DNA of 64,000 bases from Albibacterium sp963696875 (GTDB taxonomy: Bacteria > Bacteroidota > Bacteroidia > Sphingobacteriales > Sphingobacteriaceae). The first letter of the stretch is position 1. Each line of letters begins with the position of its first letter. The stretch is from NCBI GenBank assembly GCA_963696875.1, contig CAVOLQ010000002.1:310001-374000 (forward strand), given 5' to 3'. The position numbers and the translations under genes are program-made. Below, one piece after another: positions 51,679-60,020 of the stretch. Below the pieces are notes generated by a model, which was not told the DNA's origin, ran no database searches, and saw only the letters and a program-made list of their open reading frames with translations.

Positions 51679-53817
51679 TTATTTTTTCCAAATTTCACCA
51701 AAGCGTTTACCTAGTCTAAGAATCGTGTCAGTTCCAGATGAATGTCCATGAGAAACATCAACAAAATCATCTATTAAATAGTTTTTTCTACGACTTGGAT
51801 AGACTAAAATCCGGTTATTGTTATTATAAACTCGATCTAATTTTGCGTAAATGCTATCAAAAGAAACATTGTACGAAGCTTCACCTGCTCGAGCTGAAAC
51901 AACAATTAGCAAATCTTCATCTTTTACATACGGCCGTAAACTACTAAGATCGTCCCAATTATAGTGACTAATAAATTCGACATTTAAACTAATCTTTCTC
52001 GAATTGATAAAGGCAGTTATAGCTTTTTCAGTCCGAGTATTACAGACTATAACTAAAGGTAAGCTCAGCTCTTGACTTAACTTTGACACCTTAGTCATCC
52101 AATAAGCAAATCCTTTTTCAGATTCAGAAATAGGGGGTGAAAATAGAACAATTCTTTTTTGGCTAATAAAAGGTTTTTCTAGATGGCACATAAAAATATT
52201 TATATCTGTCCGATTCAGAATACTTTCCGTTTTTTCACCTACCAATTTATCAATAATATTTGTTTTACTAGGCCAACCCAATAGAATACAATTTGCTAAT
52301 ACTTCTTTCGATGCCCTACTTATACCGCCAGCGATATTAAAATCAATTGTTGCCATTACGTTAACCTCAGTTTCACTTCCTGAGGCGTATTTTGCAATAG
52401 AATCGAGGTTTTTGCGGGCTTTCTTTAGATTAATTTCTGCCATTTCATTATTAGGAACTACAGAAAGGATTGTAAGTGGATTCCTAGATTTTTTATTTCG
52501 AATTAAGGTAGCGATATCCAAAAGGATTTCCATATTATTCAAATTAGCAATGGGCAAAACGATTTGTTCATCATCAAACGACTTGTCATCTGAATTTACC
52601 AAATCCTGCTCCCCTTCTAATAAAACCTTCTTCGATGCTCTTTCAGTAGCAATTGTTGCTACAATGCAAGTGACTAAAATCAGAAGTATTACTCCGTTTA
52701 AAACTTCTTCATCGATAATCCCAGCTTCATAACCTACCATAATAACAGCCAGGGTAGCCGCCGCATGTGCACTACTGAGTCCAAAGATTACTTGTCGCTG
52801 TGCCACTGAATATCTAAATACTTTCTGCGTCGTCCACGATGCCAACCACTTTCCAAATATTGCAACAATAGTCAATGTACCCGCAATAAGCCATGCAGAA
52901 GGGTGTTCCAAAAGCACGTTTACATTTACAATCATTCCCACACTGATCAAAAAGAAAGGAATAAAAATAGAATTTCCGATAAATTCTATTCGATTCATTA
53001 ATGCCGAAGAGTGTGGTATTAATCTATTTAAAGCTAATCCTGCAACGAAAGCACCAATAATCGGCTCTAAACCAGCTATTTCAGCTAAAAATGCTGCGAA
53101 AAATACGATAAATAATACAAAAATATAATCTGCTGTCTTTTCGCTTTCTACCTTTTGAAAAAACCATTTTGCTATCCGAGGAATTACTCCAAGCATGATA
53201 AATAGAAAAACAGCGAAAGAAATTAATAAACCAATCCAAAAATCTTGATCAAGTGAACCCTGAGATGCTCCAACGATAATTGCTAAGATAATTAAGACGG
53301 CTGTATCGGTTAAAATGGTTCCACCTGCTGTAATGGCTACCGCTTCATTCTTAGCAATCCCATAGCTATTTACAATAGGGTAAGCGACTAAGGTATGTGT
53401 TGAAAACATACTTGCTATTAAAATACTAGAATTTACGCTATAGCCAAGAAAATAATAACATATTGGATATCCTACTATCAGCGGTATTGCAAAAGTAAAG
53501 AAACCGAAGGTTATGCTTTTATGTTTTGTTTTTTCAAACTCATTCATATCCAACTCTAAACCAGCTATAAACATAATGTACAACAATCCAATTGTTGAAA
53601 AAAGATCAACTGCAGAGGATTGAGCAAGGACATTTAAACCATGAGGTCCAATTACAACTCCAGATAATATTAGACCTATTATTCCAGGAATTCTAATCTT
53701 TCGAAGCAAGATCGGCGATAAAAGAATAATGAATAATATAATGGCAAAAATGAGTACAGAATTCGTTAGAGGTGTTTCAAACGCTTGTACCAAATGGGCG
53801 ATAAATGCTTTTGCCAT
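51679..53817 (-). CDS. CPA2 cation/proton antiporter with C-terminal UspA-like region
   Basis: A 712-residue transporter. About twelve membrane helices fill residues 15-400, with the CPA2 blocks GLILSGVVIGPHGLN near 50, GLELDMNEFEKTKH near 87 and VAGLALNRLIPHSSAL near 260. After a short linker, residues about 425-705 are soluble, in two halves resembling universal-stress-protein folds, as in other Bacteroidota CPA2 proteins. The start is the ATG at 53815-53817; an upstream TTG in frame is unlikely. It exchanges Na+ or K+ for H+. It is transcribed with the sigma-54 regulator. Confidence 0.9.
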   Translation of the reverse strand: MAKAFIAHLVQAFETPLTNSVLIFAIILFIILLSPILLRKIRIPGIIGLILSGVVIGPHGLNVLAQSSAVDLFSTIGLLYIMFIAGLELDMNEFEKTKHKSITFGFFTFAIPLIVGYPICYYFLGYSVNSSILIASMFSTHTLVAYPIVNSYGIAKNEAVAITAGGTILTDTAVLIILAIIVGASQGSLDQDFWIGLLISFAVFLFIMLGVIPRIAKWFFQKVESEKTADYIFVLFIVFFAAFLAEIAGLEPIIGAFVAGLALNRLIPHSSALMNRIEFIGNSIFIPFFLISVGMIVNVNVLLEHPSAWLIAGTLTIVAIFGKWLASWTTQKVFRYSVAQRQVIFGLSSAHAAATLAVIMVGYEAGIIDEEVLNGVILLILVTCIVATIATERASKKVLLEGEQDLVNSDDKSFDDEQIVLPIANLNNMEILLDIATLIRNKKSRNPLTILSVVPNNEMAEINLKKARKNLDSIAKYASGSETEVNVMATIDFNIAGGISRASKEVLANCILLGWPSKTNIIDKLVGEKTESILNRTDINIFMCHLEKPFISQKRIVLFSPPISESEKGFAYWMTKVSKLSQELSLPLVIVCNTRTEKAITAFINSRKISLNVEFISHYNWDDLSSLRPYVKDEDLLIVVSARAGEASYNVSFDSIYAKLDRVYNNNNRILVYPSRRKNYLIDDFVDVSHGHSSGTDTILRLGKRFGEIWKK

Positions 53818-53865
53818 GCTATGATTTAATTTATTCAATTATTCAAAGATATGAAAAAATGCAAA

Positions 53866-53895
53866 ATGGCCGCATATTCTTTGAATAACGGCCAT
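53866..53895 (-). terminator. Terminator after the M20 dipeptidase gene
   Basis: Seven-bp GC-rich stem atggccg/cggccat (53866-53872, 53889-53895). On the minus strand it is followed by a T-rich run (complement of 53851-53865). A second, overlapping inverted repeat (attcaaaga / tctttgaat) could form an alternative fold. Confidence 0.65.
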
Positions 53896-53914
53896 CTTTG
53901 TCTCAACTTTTTAA

Positions 53915-55282
53915 CTAGTTAAGCTCATTGAAATATTTGTAAAATAAAGGAATAGTTTCTATTCCTTTTATATAATTCGCGATATCGAACTTTTCATTTG
54001 GTGAATGCAGATTATCACTGTCCAAGCCAAATCCCAGTAAAACTGTCTTTAATCCTAATTCCTTTTCGAACAAAGAAACGATGGGAATACTGCCCCCACC
54101 TCGAGTAGGAATTGGAAGCCTACCGAATGATTCTAAGATTGCTTTCTCAGCTGCTTTATACGCAATACTATCTGTTGGGGTAACCGCAGGTTCTCCTCCA
54201 TGATGAGGGCGCACCTTAACAGTGACACCTTTTGGCGCAATACTTTCAAAGTGTTTCGTAAATAAAGCTGTAATTGTGTCGGAATCCTGGTTAGGAACTA
54301 AACGCATAGATATTTTTGCGTTAGCTTTTGCAGGAAGAACCGTTTTGGCGCCTTCACCAATATAGCCGCCCCAAATTCCATTTACTTCTAAAGTAGGGCG
54401 AATACCTGTACGCTCTAAAGTTGTGTAACCATATTCACCCCAAACTTCATCTATCCCTAAATCCTTTTTATATTCGATAATATCAAAAGGGGCCTTATTC
54501 AAAGCATCACGTTCCTCTTTACTTAGTTCGACAACGTCATTATAAAAGTCTGGAATAGTGATATGATTATTTTCGTCATGTAAAGAAGCAATCATTTTAG
54601 CCAAAATCGTCGCCGGATTTGCAACCGCACCTCCATATACTCCTGAGTGCAAATCTCGGTTTGGTCCCTGCACCTCTACCTCTATGTAGGACAGCCCCCT
54701 TAGTCCTGTTTCTATGGAAGGATTTTCAAGACTGATCATTGAAGTATCTGAGATTAAAATCACATCTGCTTGTAGCCGTTCTTTATTCTCTTTAACAAAA
54801 ACCCCTAAATTATCAGATCCAACTTCTTCCTCTCCTTCAATCATAAACTTTACATTACATGGAAGTCCATTAGTATTCTGCATTGCTTCAAAAGCCTTTA
54901 TATGCATATAGACTTGGCCTTTATCGTCACATGCACCACGAGCAAAGATTTTTCCGTCTCGAACAGTTGGTTCAAAAGGAGGTGTATCCCATAGTTCCAA
55001 TGGATCTGGAGGTTGAACATCATAATGACCATAGACTAGAATAGTTGGAAGTTTCACATCAACTATTTTCTCTGCATAAACAATAGGATGTCCAGCGGTA
55101 GGACAAATTTCTACTTTTTCAGCACCAGCATCGCGAAGCTTTTGAGCCACAAATTCAGCAGCCTTTTGAACATCCCCCTTATATTTTGGATCTGCACTTA
55201 CTGATGGAAAACGTAACAGTTCAAACAGCTCATCTAAAAAACGCTGCTTATTCTCTTTGACATATTCTTTGATATTTTGCAT
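53915..55282 (-). CDS. M20 family dipeptidase
   Basis: A 455-residue zinc metallopeptidase of the CPG70/carnosinase-like group. Metal ligands are visible: the His of VYGHYDVQPP near residue 80, Asp of GACDDKGQ near 117, the Glu pair EGEEEVGS near 150, and the late His in LHSPNEKF near 427. The dimerisation-domain block RDLHSGVYGGAVANP near 210 is typical. It cleaves dipeptides in the cytosol and has no signal peptide. It stands alone: a terminator follows and a 368-base gap precedes. Confidence 0.92.
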   Translation of the reverse strand: MQNIKEYVKENKQRFLDELFELLRFPSVSADPKYKGDVQKAAEFVAQKLRDAGAEKVEICPTAGHPIVYAEKIVDVKLPTILVYGHYDVQPPDPLELWDTPPFEPTVRDGKIFARGACDDKGQVYMHIKAFEAMQNTNGLPCNVKFMIEGEEEVGSDNLGVFVKENKERLQADVILISDTSMISLENPSIETGLRGLSYIEVEVQGPNRDLHSGVYGGAVANPATILAKMIASLHDENNHITIPDFYNDVVELSKEERDALNKAPFDIIEYKKDLGIDEVWGEYGYTTLERTGIRPTLEVNGIWGGYIGEGAKTVLPAKANAKISMRLVPNQDSDTITALFTKHFESIAPKGVTVKVRPHHGGEPAVTPTDSIAYKAAEKAILESFGRLPIPTRGGGSIPIVSLFEKELGLKTVLLGFGLDSDNLHSPNEKFDIANYIKGIETIPLFYKYFNELN

Positions 55283-55398
55283 ATTAAAAGGTTTTTCACA
55301 AAGATAAGAATTTAGAACTAGGTCGCATATCTAGTAACAATTTCCGAAACAAAAAACCTGAACGGATGTTAATATATAAACTAACCGAAACAATATAT

Positions 55399-55521
55399 AT
55401 GCAAAATTGGCTAAGAACATTAATAGCTGGAGGAGTAGCATGGAAATGGGGCGGTGGTTGCTTCGGAACTATTATTCTTTTTGCTATTATTTACTGGCTA
55501 TTGGGACAGTCTGGTTGCTAG
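55399..55521 (+). CDS. 40-residue conserved-looking membrane protein
   Basis: The ORF encodes a peptide starting MQNWLRTLIAGGVAWKWGGG, then a hydrophobic helix (residues 21-36) and an LGQSGC end. Tryptophans and glycines are arranged non-randomly, and the ORF is preceded by AT-rich sequence and followed by a hairpin. It occupies a 368-base gap that otherwise lacks genes. The ORF looks real because of its composition, a helix with an amphipathic Trp-rich leader, and the isolated start ATG. Function is unknown. Confidence 0.6.
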   Translation: MQNWLRTLIAGGVAWKWGGGCFGTIILFAIIYWLLGQSGC

Positions 55522-55551
55522 TATCGATCTTTCAAAATGGATAATAATAAG

Positions 55552-55584
55552 AAAGGTTTCCAAACGGGGAGAATGGAAACCTTT
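55552..55584 (+). terminator. Hairpin after the 40-residue protein gene
   Basis: Eleven-bp perfect stem aaaggtttcca/tggaaaccttt with an 11-base loop, 30 bases after the stop. No T-run follows on the plus strand, so it may be a weak terminator or an RNA-stabilising hairpin. Confidence 0.45.
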
Positions 55585-55650
55585 ACTAACCAATTATAAA
55601 CCTATATTATGAATTATCAAAGATAGTGTTCCAGTGACACTGTTCCAAAT

Positions 55651-56886
55651 TTATTTTAAATTATTTAAACATCCATTTATAATCGACAAACAATCAGCTA
55701 CTTGATCTTTATTAATTACCAAAGGCGGGGCAAATCTAATCTTATCCCCGTGAGTGGGTTTAGCTAAAAGTCCCTTTTCTTTTAGATCTAAGCAAAGTCT
55801 CCAAGCTGCATCTTCACTGGGATGATCGATAACAATCGCATTTAATAAGCCTTTGCCACGCACCTCCTTGATGATTGAATTTTTAAACCCCCTGATTGAG
55901 TCACGAAAGTAAACCCCTAATTCTGCAGCATTGTCAGCTAAATTTTCTTCTTTTAACACCTCTAGAGAAGCGATTGCAACCTTACATGCAAGTGGATTGC
56001 CCCCATAGGTTGAACCATGTTCTCCGGGCTTAATACATAGCATAATTGCATCATCTGCTAATACTGCTGATATTGGAAAAGTTCCGCCACTTAATGCTTT
56101 CCCTAAAATTAATACATCAGGTCGAACATTCTCGTGATCGCAGGCTAATAATTTACCCGTTCTAGCTAAACCAGTTTGTATTTCATCTGCAATAAATAAA
56201 ACATTAGATGCCTTGCAAAGAGCATAAGCTTTAGATAAATATCCATCGTCAGGAACAAATACTCCAGCTTCTCCTTGGATTGGTTCTACTAAAAATGCCG
56301 CTACGCTTTCATCTTTTAACGCATTTTCTAATGCATCTAAATCATTATATGGAATTATATTGTATCCTGGCATAAAAGGGCCGAAGCCATCCCTTGAAGA
56401 AGGGTCTGTACTAAAGGAAATGACATTTAAAGTTCGTCCATGAAAGTTTCCTTCAACAGTAATGATTTTGGCGGTATTTTCTTTAATCCCCTTTGTTTCA
56501 TATGCCCAGCGTCGAGCTATTTTGATTGCCGTTTCCACACCTTCAACGCCGCTATTCATTGGTAAAACTTTATCATAACCAAAATACCGAGTTATATATT
56601 CAGCGTATTCTCCCAATAAATCGCTATAAAAAGCCCTTGAAGTTAAAGTTAACTTTTGAGCTTGATTAATCATCGCCTTTACTATCTTAGGGTGACAGTG
56701 CCCTTGGTTGACTGCTGAATAACCCGATAGAAAGTCATAATATTTTTTCCCGTCCACATCCCACATATATACTCCTTCACCTCGTTCTAAAACAACTGGA
56801 AGAGGATGATAATTGTGCGCGCTATATTTATTTTCACGATTTATATATAATTGAGAGTTTTTTGTAACGTTTTGTAAATCTTGCAT
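55651..56886 (-). CDS. rocD: Ornithine aminotransferase
   Basis: PLP-dependent class III transaminase, 411 residues, converting ornithine and 2-oxoglutarate to glutamate semialdehyde and glutamate. The internal-aldimine lysine is in ILGKALSGGTFP near residue 265. The FLSGYSAVNQGHCHPKI block and GNFHGRTLNVISFSTDP segment match ornithine transaminase rather than acetylornithine transaminase. It lies alone between gaps of 129 and 92 bases. It probably serves arginine/ornithine breakdown to proline or glutamate. Confidence 0.93.
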   Translation of the reverse strand: MQDLQNVTKNSQLYINRENKYSAHNYHPLPVVLERGEGVYMWDVDGKKYYDFLSGYSAVNQGHCHPKIVKAMINQAQKLTLTSRAFYSDLLGEYAEYITRYFGYDKVLPMNSGVEGVETAIKIARRWAYETKGIKENTAKIITVEGNFHGRTLNVISFSTDPSSRDGFGPFMPGYNIIPYNDLDALENALKDESVAAFLVEPIQGEAGVFVPDDGYLSKAYALCKASNVLFIADEIQTGLARTGKLLACDHENVRPDVLILGKALSGGTFPISAVLADDAIMLCIKPGEHGSTYGGNPLACKVAIASLEVLKEENLADNAAELGVYFRDSIRGFKNSIIKEVRGKGLLNAIVIDHPSEDAAWRLCLDLKEKGLLAKPTHGDKIRFAPPLVINKDQVADCLSIINGCLNNLK

Positions 56887-56978
56887 AAGTGTTTTAAAAT
56901 AGAAATAAGCATCTCAATGAAAAAATGCTACGTGTGATTAAATCTTGCTAATTTAAGTCTTTTTATTTATTAAGTTTT

Positions 56979-57989
56979 TTATTTAAATAGTTTATAAAAT
57001 CCAGCTGTTGCGGTATCTGCAATTGAACCGTCAGGTTTTTGATAAATGAAATAGGCATCCATTTCCCTTCGTCCCTTCATTAATTGAAAAGAATCCTCCA
57101 AGCCTAAACCCATTAAAACGTTATCAAATCCGTCTGCCGTAATCGCGTCTTTTGCAATTACTGTTACGCTTATTAAATTGTTTTTTATTGGATAACCGGT
57201 TCTTGCGTCAAGTAAATGAGATATCCTTTGCGAACCTTGTTCCCGGTATTGCCGATAATTACCAGCTGTGGTAATGGCACCATTCTTCACTTGTATTACT
57301 TTTTGAATAAAAGAAACATCAAATGAGTTTTGTGCAGGAGCTTCAATTCCAATACTCATAAAACTCCCATCTGGTTTTTTACCTTTAACACGGATTTCAC
57401 CTCCAACTTCTACAATATACGTTTTAATACCTTTTTCTTCTAGAAAATTAGCAATAAGGTCTGAAGTATAACCAGGTGCAATTGCATTTACATTGATTTT
57501 AACGGAAGGAATACTTTTAATTAATCGCATTCCTTCAATTTTTAATTTATCAGTTCCAACATATGCCATTGCAGAATCTATTGAAGTAGAGTCTGGAAAA
57601 GAAAGTATCTTATTCGTACCGAAGCCCCAGATTTGAACTAAAGGGTAGACAGTAATATCAAAAATACCATTCGACTCTCTAAAGATATCCATCGATTTTA
57701 ATACTACCGATCGCAAGTGTTTATCCATCTCCACACCGACAATCGAATTATTAAATTTGTTGATGAGGGTATTAGGTTTATAGATTGAAAGAGACTGGTC
57801 TATTTCATCAAAAATACTGTCAATGTGGTGCTTGATTACTAACTTGTTCTTAGCATAATAAGTAATATGAAAAGTAGTACCTTGCGCCCTTCCGTCAAGA
57901 TAAAAAGCCGTTAAATGATTGTTATTTCTTTCATTACCAGTGATAAAATGAAAACAAATGATAAAAAGTGCTGTAAATAAAATACGCAA
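56979..57989 (-). CDS. apbE: FAD:protein FMN transferase ApbE
   Basis: A 336-residue exported flavin transferase that attaches FMN covalently to a Thr of target proteins such as NqrB/C and RnfG. A hydrophobic N-terminus (residues 3-18) gives an export signal. Core motifs visible are GRAQGTTFHITYYA, NVNAIAPGYTSDLIA, the VEVGGEIRVKGKKPDGS block and the AITADGFDNVLMGLG segment, with the magnesium site near TADG. It begins at TTG (57987-57989), because no in-frame ATG exists upstream before a stop, and internal Met codons would remove the signal. Confidence 0.88.
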   Translation of the reverse strand: MRILFTALFIICFHFITGNERNNNHLTAFYLDGRAQGTTFHITYYAKNKLVIKHHIDSIFDEIDQSLSIYKPNTLINKFNNSIVGVEMDKHLRSVVLKSMDIFRESNGIFDITVYPLVQIWGFGTNKILSFPDSTSIDSAMAYVGTDKLKIEGMRLIKSIPSVKINVNAIAPGYTSDLIANFLEEKGIKTYIVEVGGEIRVKGKKPDGSFMSIGIEAPAQNSFDVSFIQKVIQVKNGAITTAGNYRQYREQGSQRISHLLDARTGYPIKNNLISVTVIAKDAITADGFDNVLMGLGLEDSFQLMKGRREMDAYFIYQKPDGSIADTATAGFYKLFK

Positions 57990-58165
57990 AACAAATGGAT
58001 TTTAAATGAAACCATAATGAGATTGACACTCACAACAAAGTTAATAAATAACTCAAATGGCTCCACGCTACTAATACATATTCCATTTAGAATTTCTAAA
58101 AGTAACAAAAAAAATTTAAGGACGTATTGGCAGACATATTAAGCATTGTTAATGAATATAACTTT

Positions 58166-58197
58166 TAATACATCCTAATAATAATACATCCTAATAA
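58166..58197. repeat. Two perfect 16-bp tandem copies
   Basis: The unit taatacatcctaataa occurs at 58166-58181 and 58182-58197 in non-coding AT-rich DNA upstream of apbE. It has no further structure and may be simple slippage. Confidence 0.85.
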
Positions 58198-58261
58198 TGA
58201 TGTGCTTAGTTTTAGATTCTAGTGTGCTTGGTTCTTACTAATTATACTGTCAAACTGAGTT

Positions 58262-58705
58262 CTAAACTTTTCTCTTTTTTTCATCTTCCCTTTTATAAAC
58301 TTCCTCTCGAAGACTAGTACTTGAAAAGCGGTGCTCTCTTTTATTAAAATAAAGTTCTATTCCCTTTTCTTCACAATACTTTCGACCCGTAAAATCCCTT
58401 TCCATATATTCGTCCCCAACAATTCGGACATCTATATCAAAAGACTGCAATATATCTTCTAAGTCTTGCTCAGTAGCATAGGGTACAATTTCATTTACGT
58501 ATTTACACCCTTTTAATTGAATATAACGCTCGACAACAGTCTGGGTGGGTTTGTTTTTTTCTGGCCGATCTAAGGTCGGGTCAGTTTGTAGACCTACAAT
58601 TAAATAATCGCATTGCCTTTTAGCTTCTTCTAACATTTTCACATGCCCCGCATGAAATAAATCAAATGCGCTAAAGGTGATGCCAACTCGTCTATCTTTA
58701 TTCAT
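58262..58705 (-). CDS. Cytidylyltransferase family protein (TagD-like)
   Basis: A 147-residue nucleotidyltransferase with the N-terminal FSAFDLFHAGHVKMLEEAK block (HxGH, residues about 10-25) and the late RIVGDEYMERDF segment; the end RFSSTSLREEV replaces the usual RTxGIST block. It resembles glycerol-3-phosphate cytidylyltransferase (TagD) and ADP-heptose-type RfaE relatives. It could provide a CDP-activated building block for a surface polymer, but its partner genes are not here. It is a single gene. Confidence 0.8.
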   Translation of the reverse strand: MNKDRRVGITFSAFDLFHAGHVKMLEEAKRQCDYLIVGLQTDPTLDRPEKNKPTQTVVERYIQLKGCKYVNEIVPYATEQDLEDILQSFDIDVRIVGDEYMERDFTGRKYCEEKGIELYFNKREHRFSSTSLREEVYKREDEKKRKV

Positions 58706-59114
58706 TTCGCTCTTAATACATTTTATAAAAAAATAATTTAATCTACTTTCAACCCAACATCAAGGACATTTTTAATTTAATTAGTTTAATAATTATCTCC
58801 TTTATTAATTAAAGTTAAGCAATAGCTAACATAGATAAAATTATTATATTATGCAATATTGTCTTCCCAGAAATAAGCATGAAATATAAACCAAACGATG
58901 AATTTAACTCGCTCTTGTACAATCTTAAAAAGTGGCACCAGCGTTAAATAATTTAGTGCTCGATGGCTTAAAAATAAAAAACGTCAACAATTCATATATT
59001 GTAGGTATCATTGATACCTACAATATATGAATTGTTGACGTTGAATTAATGGTTAATCCCCACCTGCAATGAAGCAAAGACTTTCTATTATAGAAGTTTC
59101 AACCAATGAATAAA
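58706..59114. other. 409-base gap with long palindrome
   Basis: No convincing gene is present. A 22-codon ORF at 58879-58947 (starting MKYKPNDEFNSLLYNLKK) has no support. The main structure is the 63-base palindrome described next. The rest is AT-rich. Confidence 0.6.
58968..59042 (-). terminator. 63-base near-perfect palindrome, probable terminator of the DUF2795 gene
   Basis: Arms 58980-59010 and 59012-59042 are exactly complementary over 31 bp around a single central base. Read on the minus strand, the stem is followed by TTTTTATTTT (complement of 58970-58980), which makes it an intrinsic terminator for the gene at 59115. Such long arms are unusual and could form a cruciform. Confidence 0.75.
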
Positions 59115-59336
59115 TTAATATTCATCTTCATTGAAAAAGAAATCCTCTTTTGTAGGGTAATCTGGCCAAATCTCTTCAATGTTTTCATAAGGTTCACCAT
59201 CATCTTCAAGAGCCTGCAAGTTTTCTATAACTTCTACAGGGGCTCCTGATCTGATTCCGTAATCTATTAATTCATCTTTTGTGGCAGGCCATGGTGCATC
59301 TTCTAAGTGAGAAGCCAACTCTAATGTCCAGTACAT
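59115..59336 (-). CDS. DUF2795 small acidic protein
   Basis: A 73-residue protein starting at the ATG at 59334-59336; an upstream TTG, two codons earlier, is unlikely. The sequence MYWTLELASHLEDAPWPATKDELIDY with the RSGAPVEVIENLQALEDD block is the DUF2795 pattern, a short cytosolic helical family of unknown function, common in this phylum. It is very acidic at the C-terminus. It is flanked by a strong terminator and looks monocistronic and well expressed. Confidence 0.85.
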   Translation of the reverse strand: MYWTLELASHLEDAPWPATKDELIDYGIRSGAPVEVIENLQALEDDGEPYENIEEIWPDYPTKEDFFFNEDEY

Positions 59337-59463
59337 AAACAAAAATTTTTAGTATTCAATTTTGCGCAAAAATAGAATAATTTTTGATATAAACAAATTA
59401 ATAAGCGCCTTAACTTAAATCCTTCCATCTTTCAACTTAATAGTTTCTGTATATTGTTTGAAA

Positions 59464-60018
59464 TTAAGAAGGCAGACGTGGAATCCAAATATACTCTTCA
59501 ATATTCGAATCCATAGCAAGTTTTCGCCCAAGAACAAACAGATAATCGCTTAAGCGATTTAGATATATAATTACTTTTTCATCCACAAAACTATTTTCAG
59601 AAAGCTGTACCGATAACCGCTCTGCGCGTCTACAAACAACCCTTCCTAAATGGCAAAATGATATTGGGTTACTACCTCCAGGTAAAATAAAATGCTTTAA
59701 AAGAGGCAGTTCGCTTTGCATTTTATCAATCTCCTTTTCTAAAAACTCAATATCTGATAAATACAAATCAGGAATTTTCATTTTTGATTTTTCCGGATCA
59801 GCAGCTAATGAAGAACCTATGGTAAATAAACGGTCTTGAATCTCTTTTAATATTAATTGCAAAGAAGCATCAATATTCTGACTCCTAATCAATCCAACGT
59901 AAACGTTTAATTCATCTACGGTTCCATAGACTTCAATACGTAAATGATATTTAGGAACACGGGTACCACCGATTAAAGAGGTCTGCCCCTTATCCCCCTT
60001 TTTTGTATATATCTTCAT
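59464..60018 (-). CDS. Cob(I)yrinic acid a,c-diamide adenosyltransferase, PduO type
   Basis: A 184-residue ATP:corrinoid adenosyltransferase that makes adenosylcobalamin. The N-terminal YTKKGDKGQTSLIGG ATP-binding loop, VYGTVDELNVYVGLIRS near residue 35 and the VCRRAERLSVQL block near 130 are diagnostic of the PduO family. It starts two bases before the protease gene's stop region on the same strand, so it is probably read from the upstream sigma/protease unit. No B12 pathway genes are nearby. Confidence 0.9.
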   Translation of the reverse strand: MKIYTKKGDKGQTSLIGGTRVPKYHLRIEVYGTVDELNVYVGLIRSQNIDASLQLILKEIQDRLFTIGSSLAADPEKSKMKIPDLYLSDIEFLEKEIDKMQSELPLLKHFILPGGSNPISFCHLGRVVCRRAERLSVQLSENSFVDEKVIIYLNRLSDYLFVLGRKLAMDSNIEEYIWIPRLPS

Positions 60019-60020
60019 TT

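Noticed and set aside
58932..58946. TGGCAC-N5-TTAA resembling a sigma-54 promoter
   Set aside because: The -12 element lacks the GC, and no gene follows on that strand, only the palindrome.
58879..58947. 22-codon ORF in the gap before the palindrome
   Set aside because: It is too short, has no expression signals and has no notable composition.
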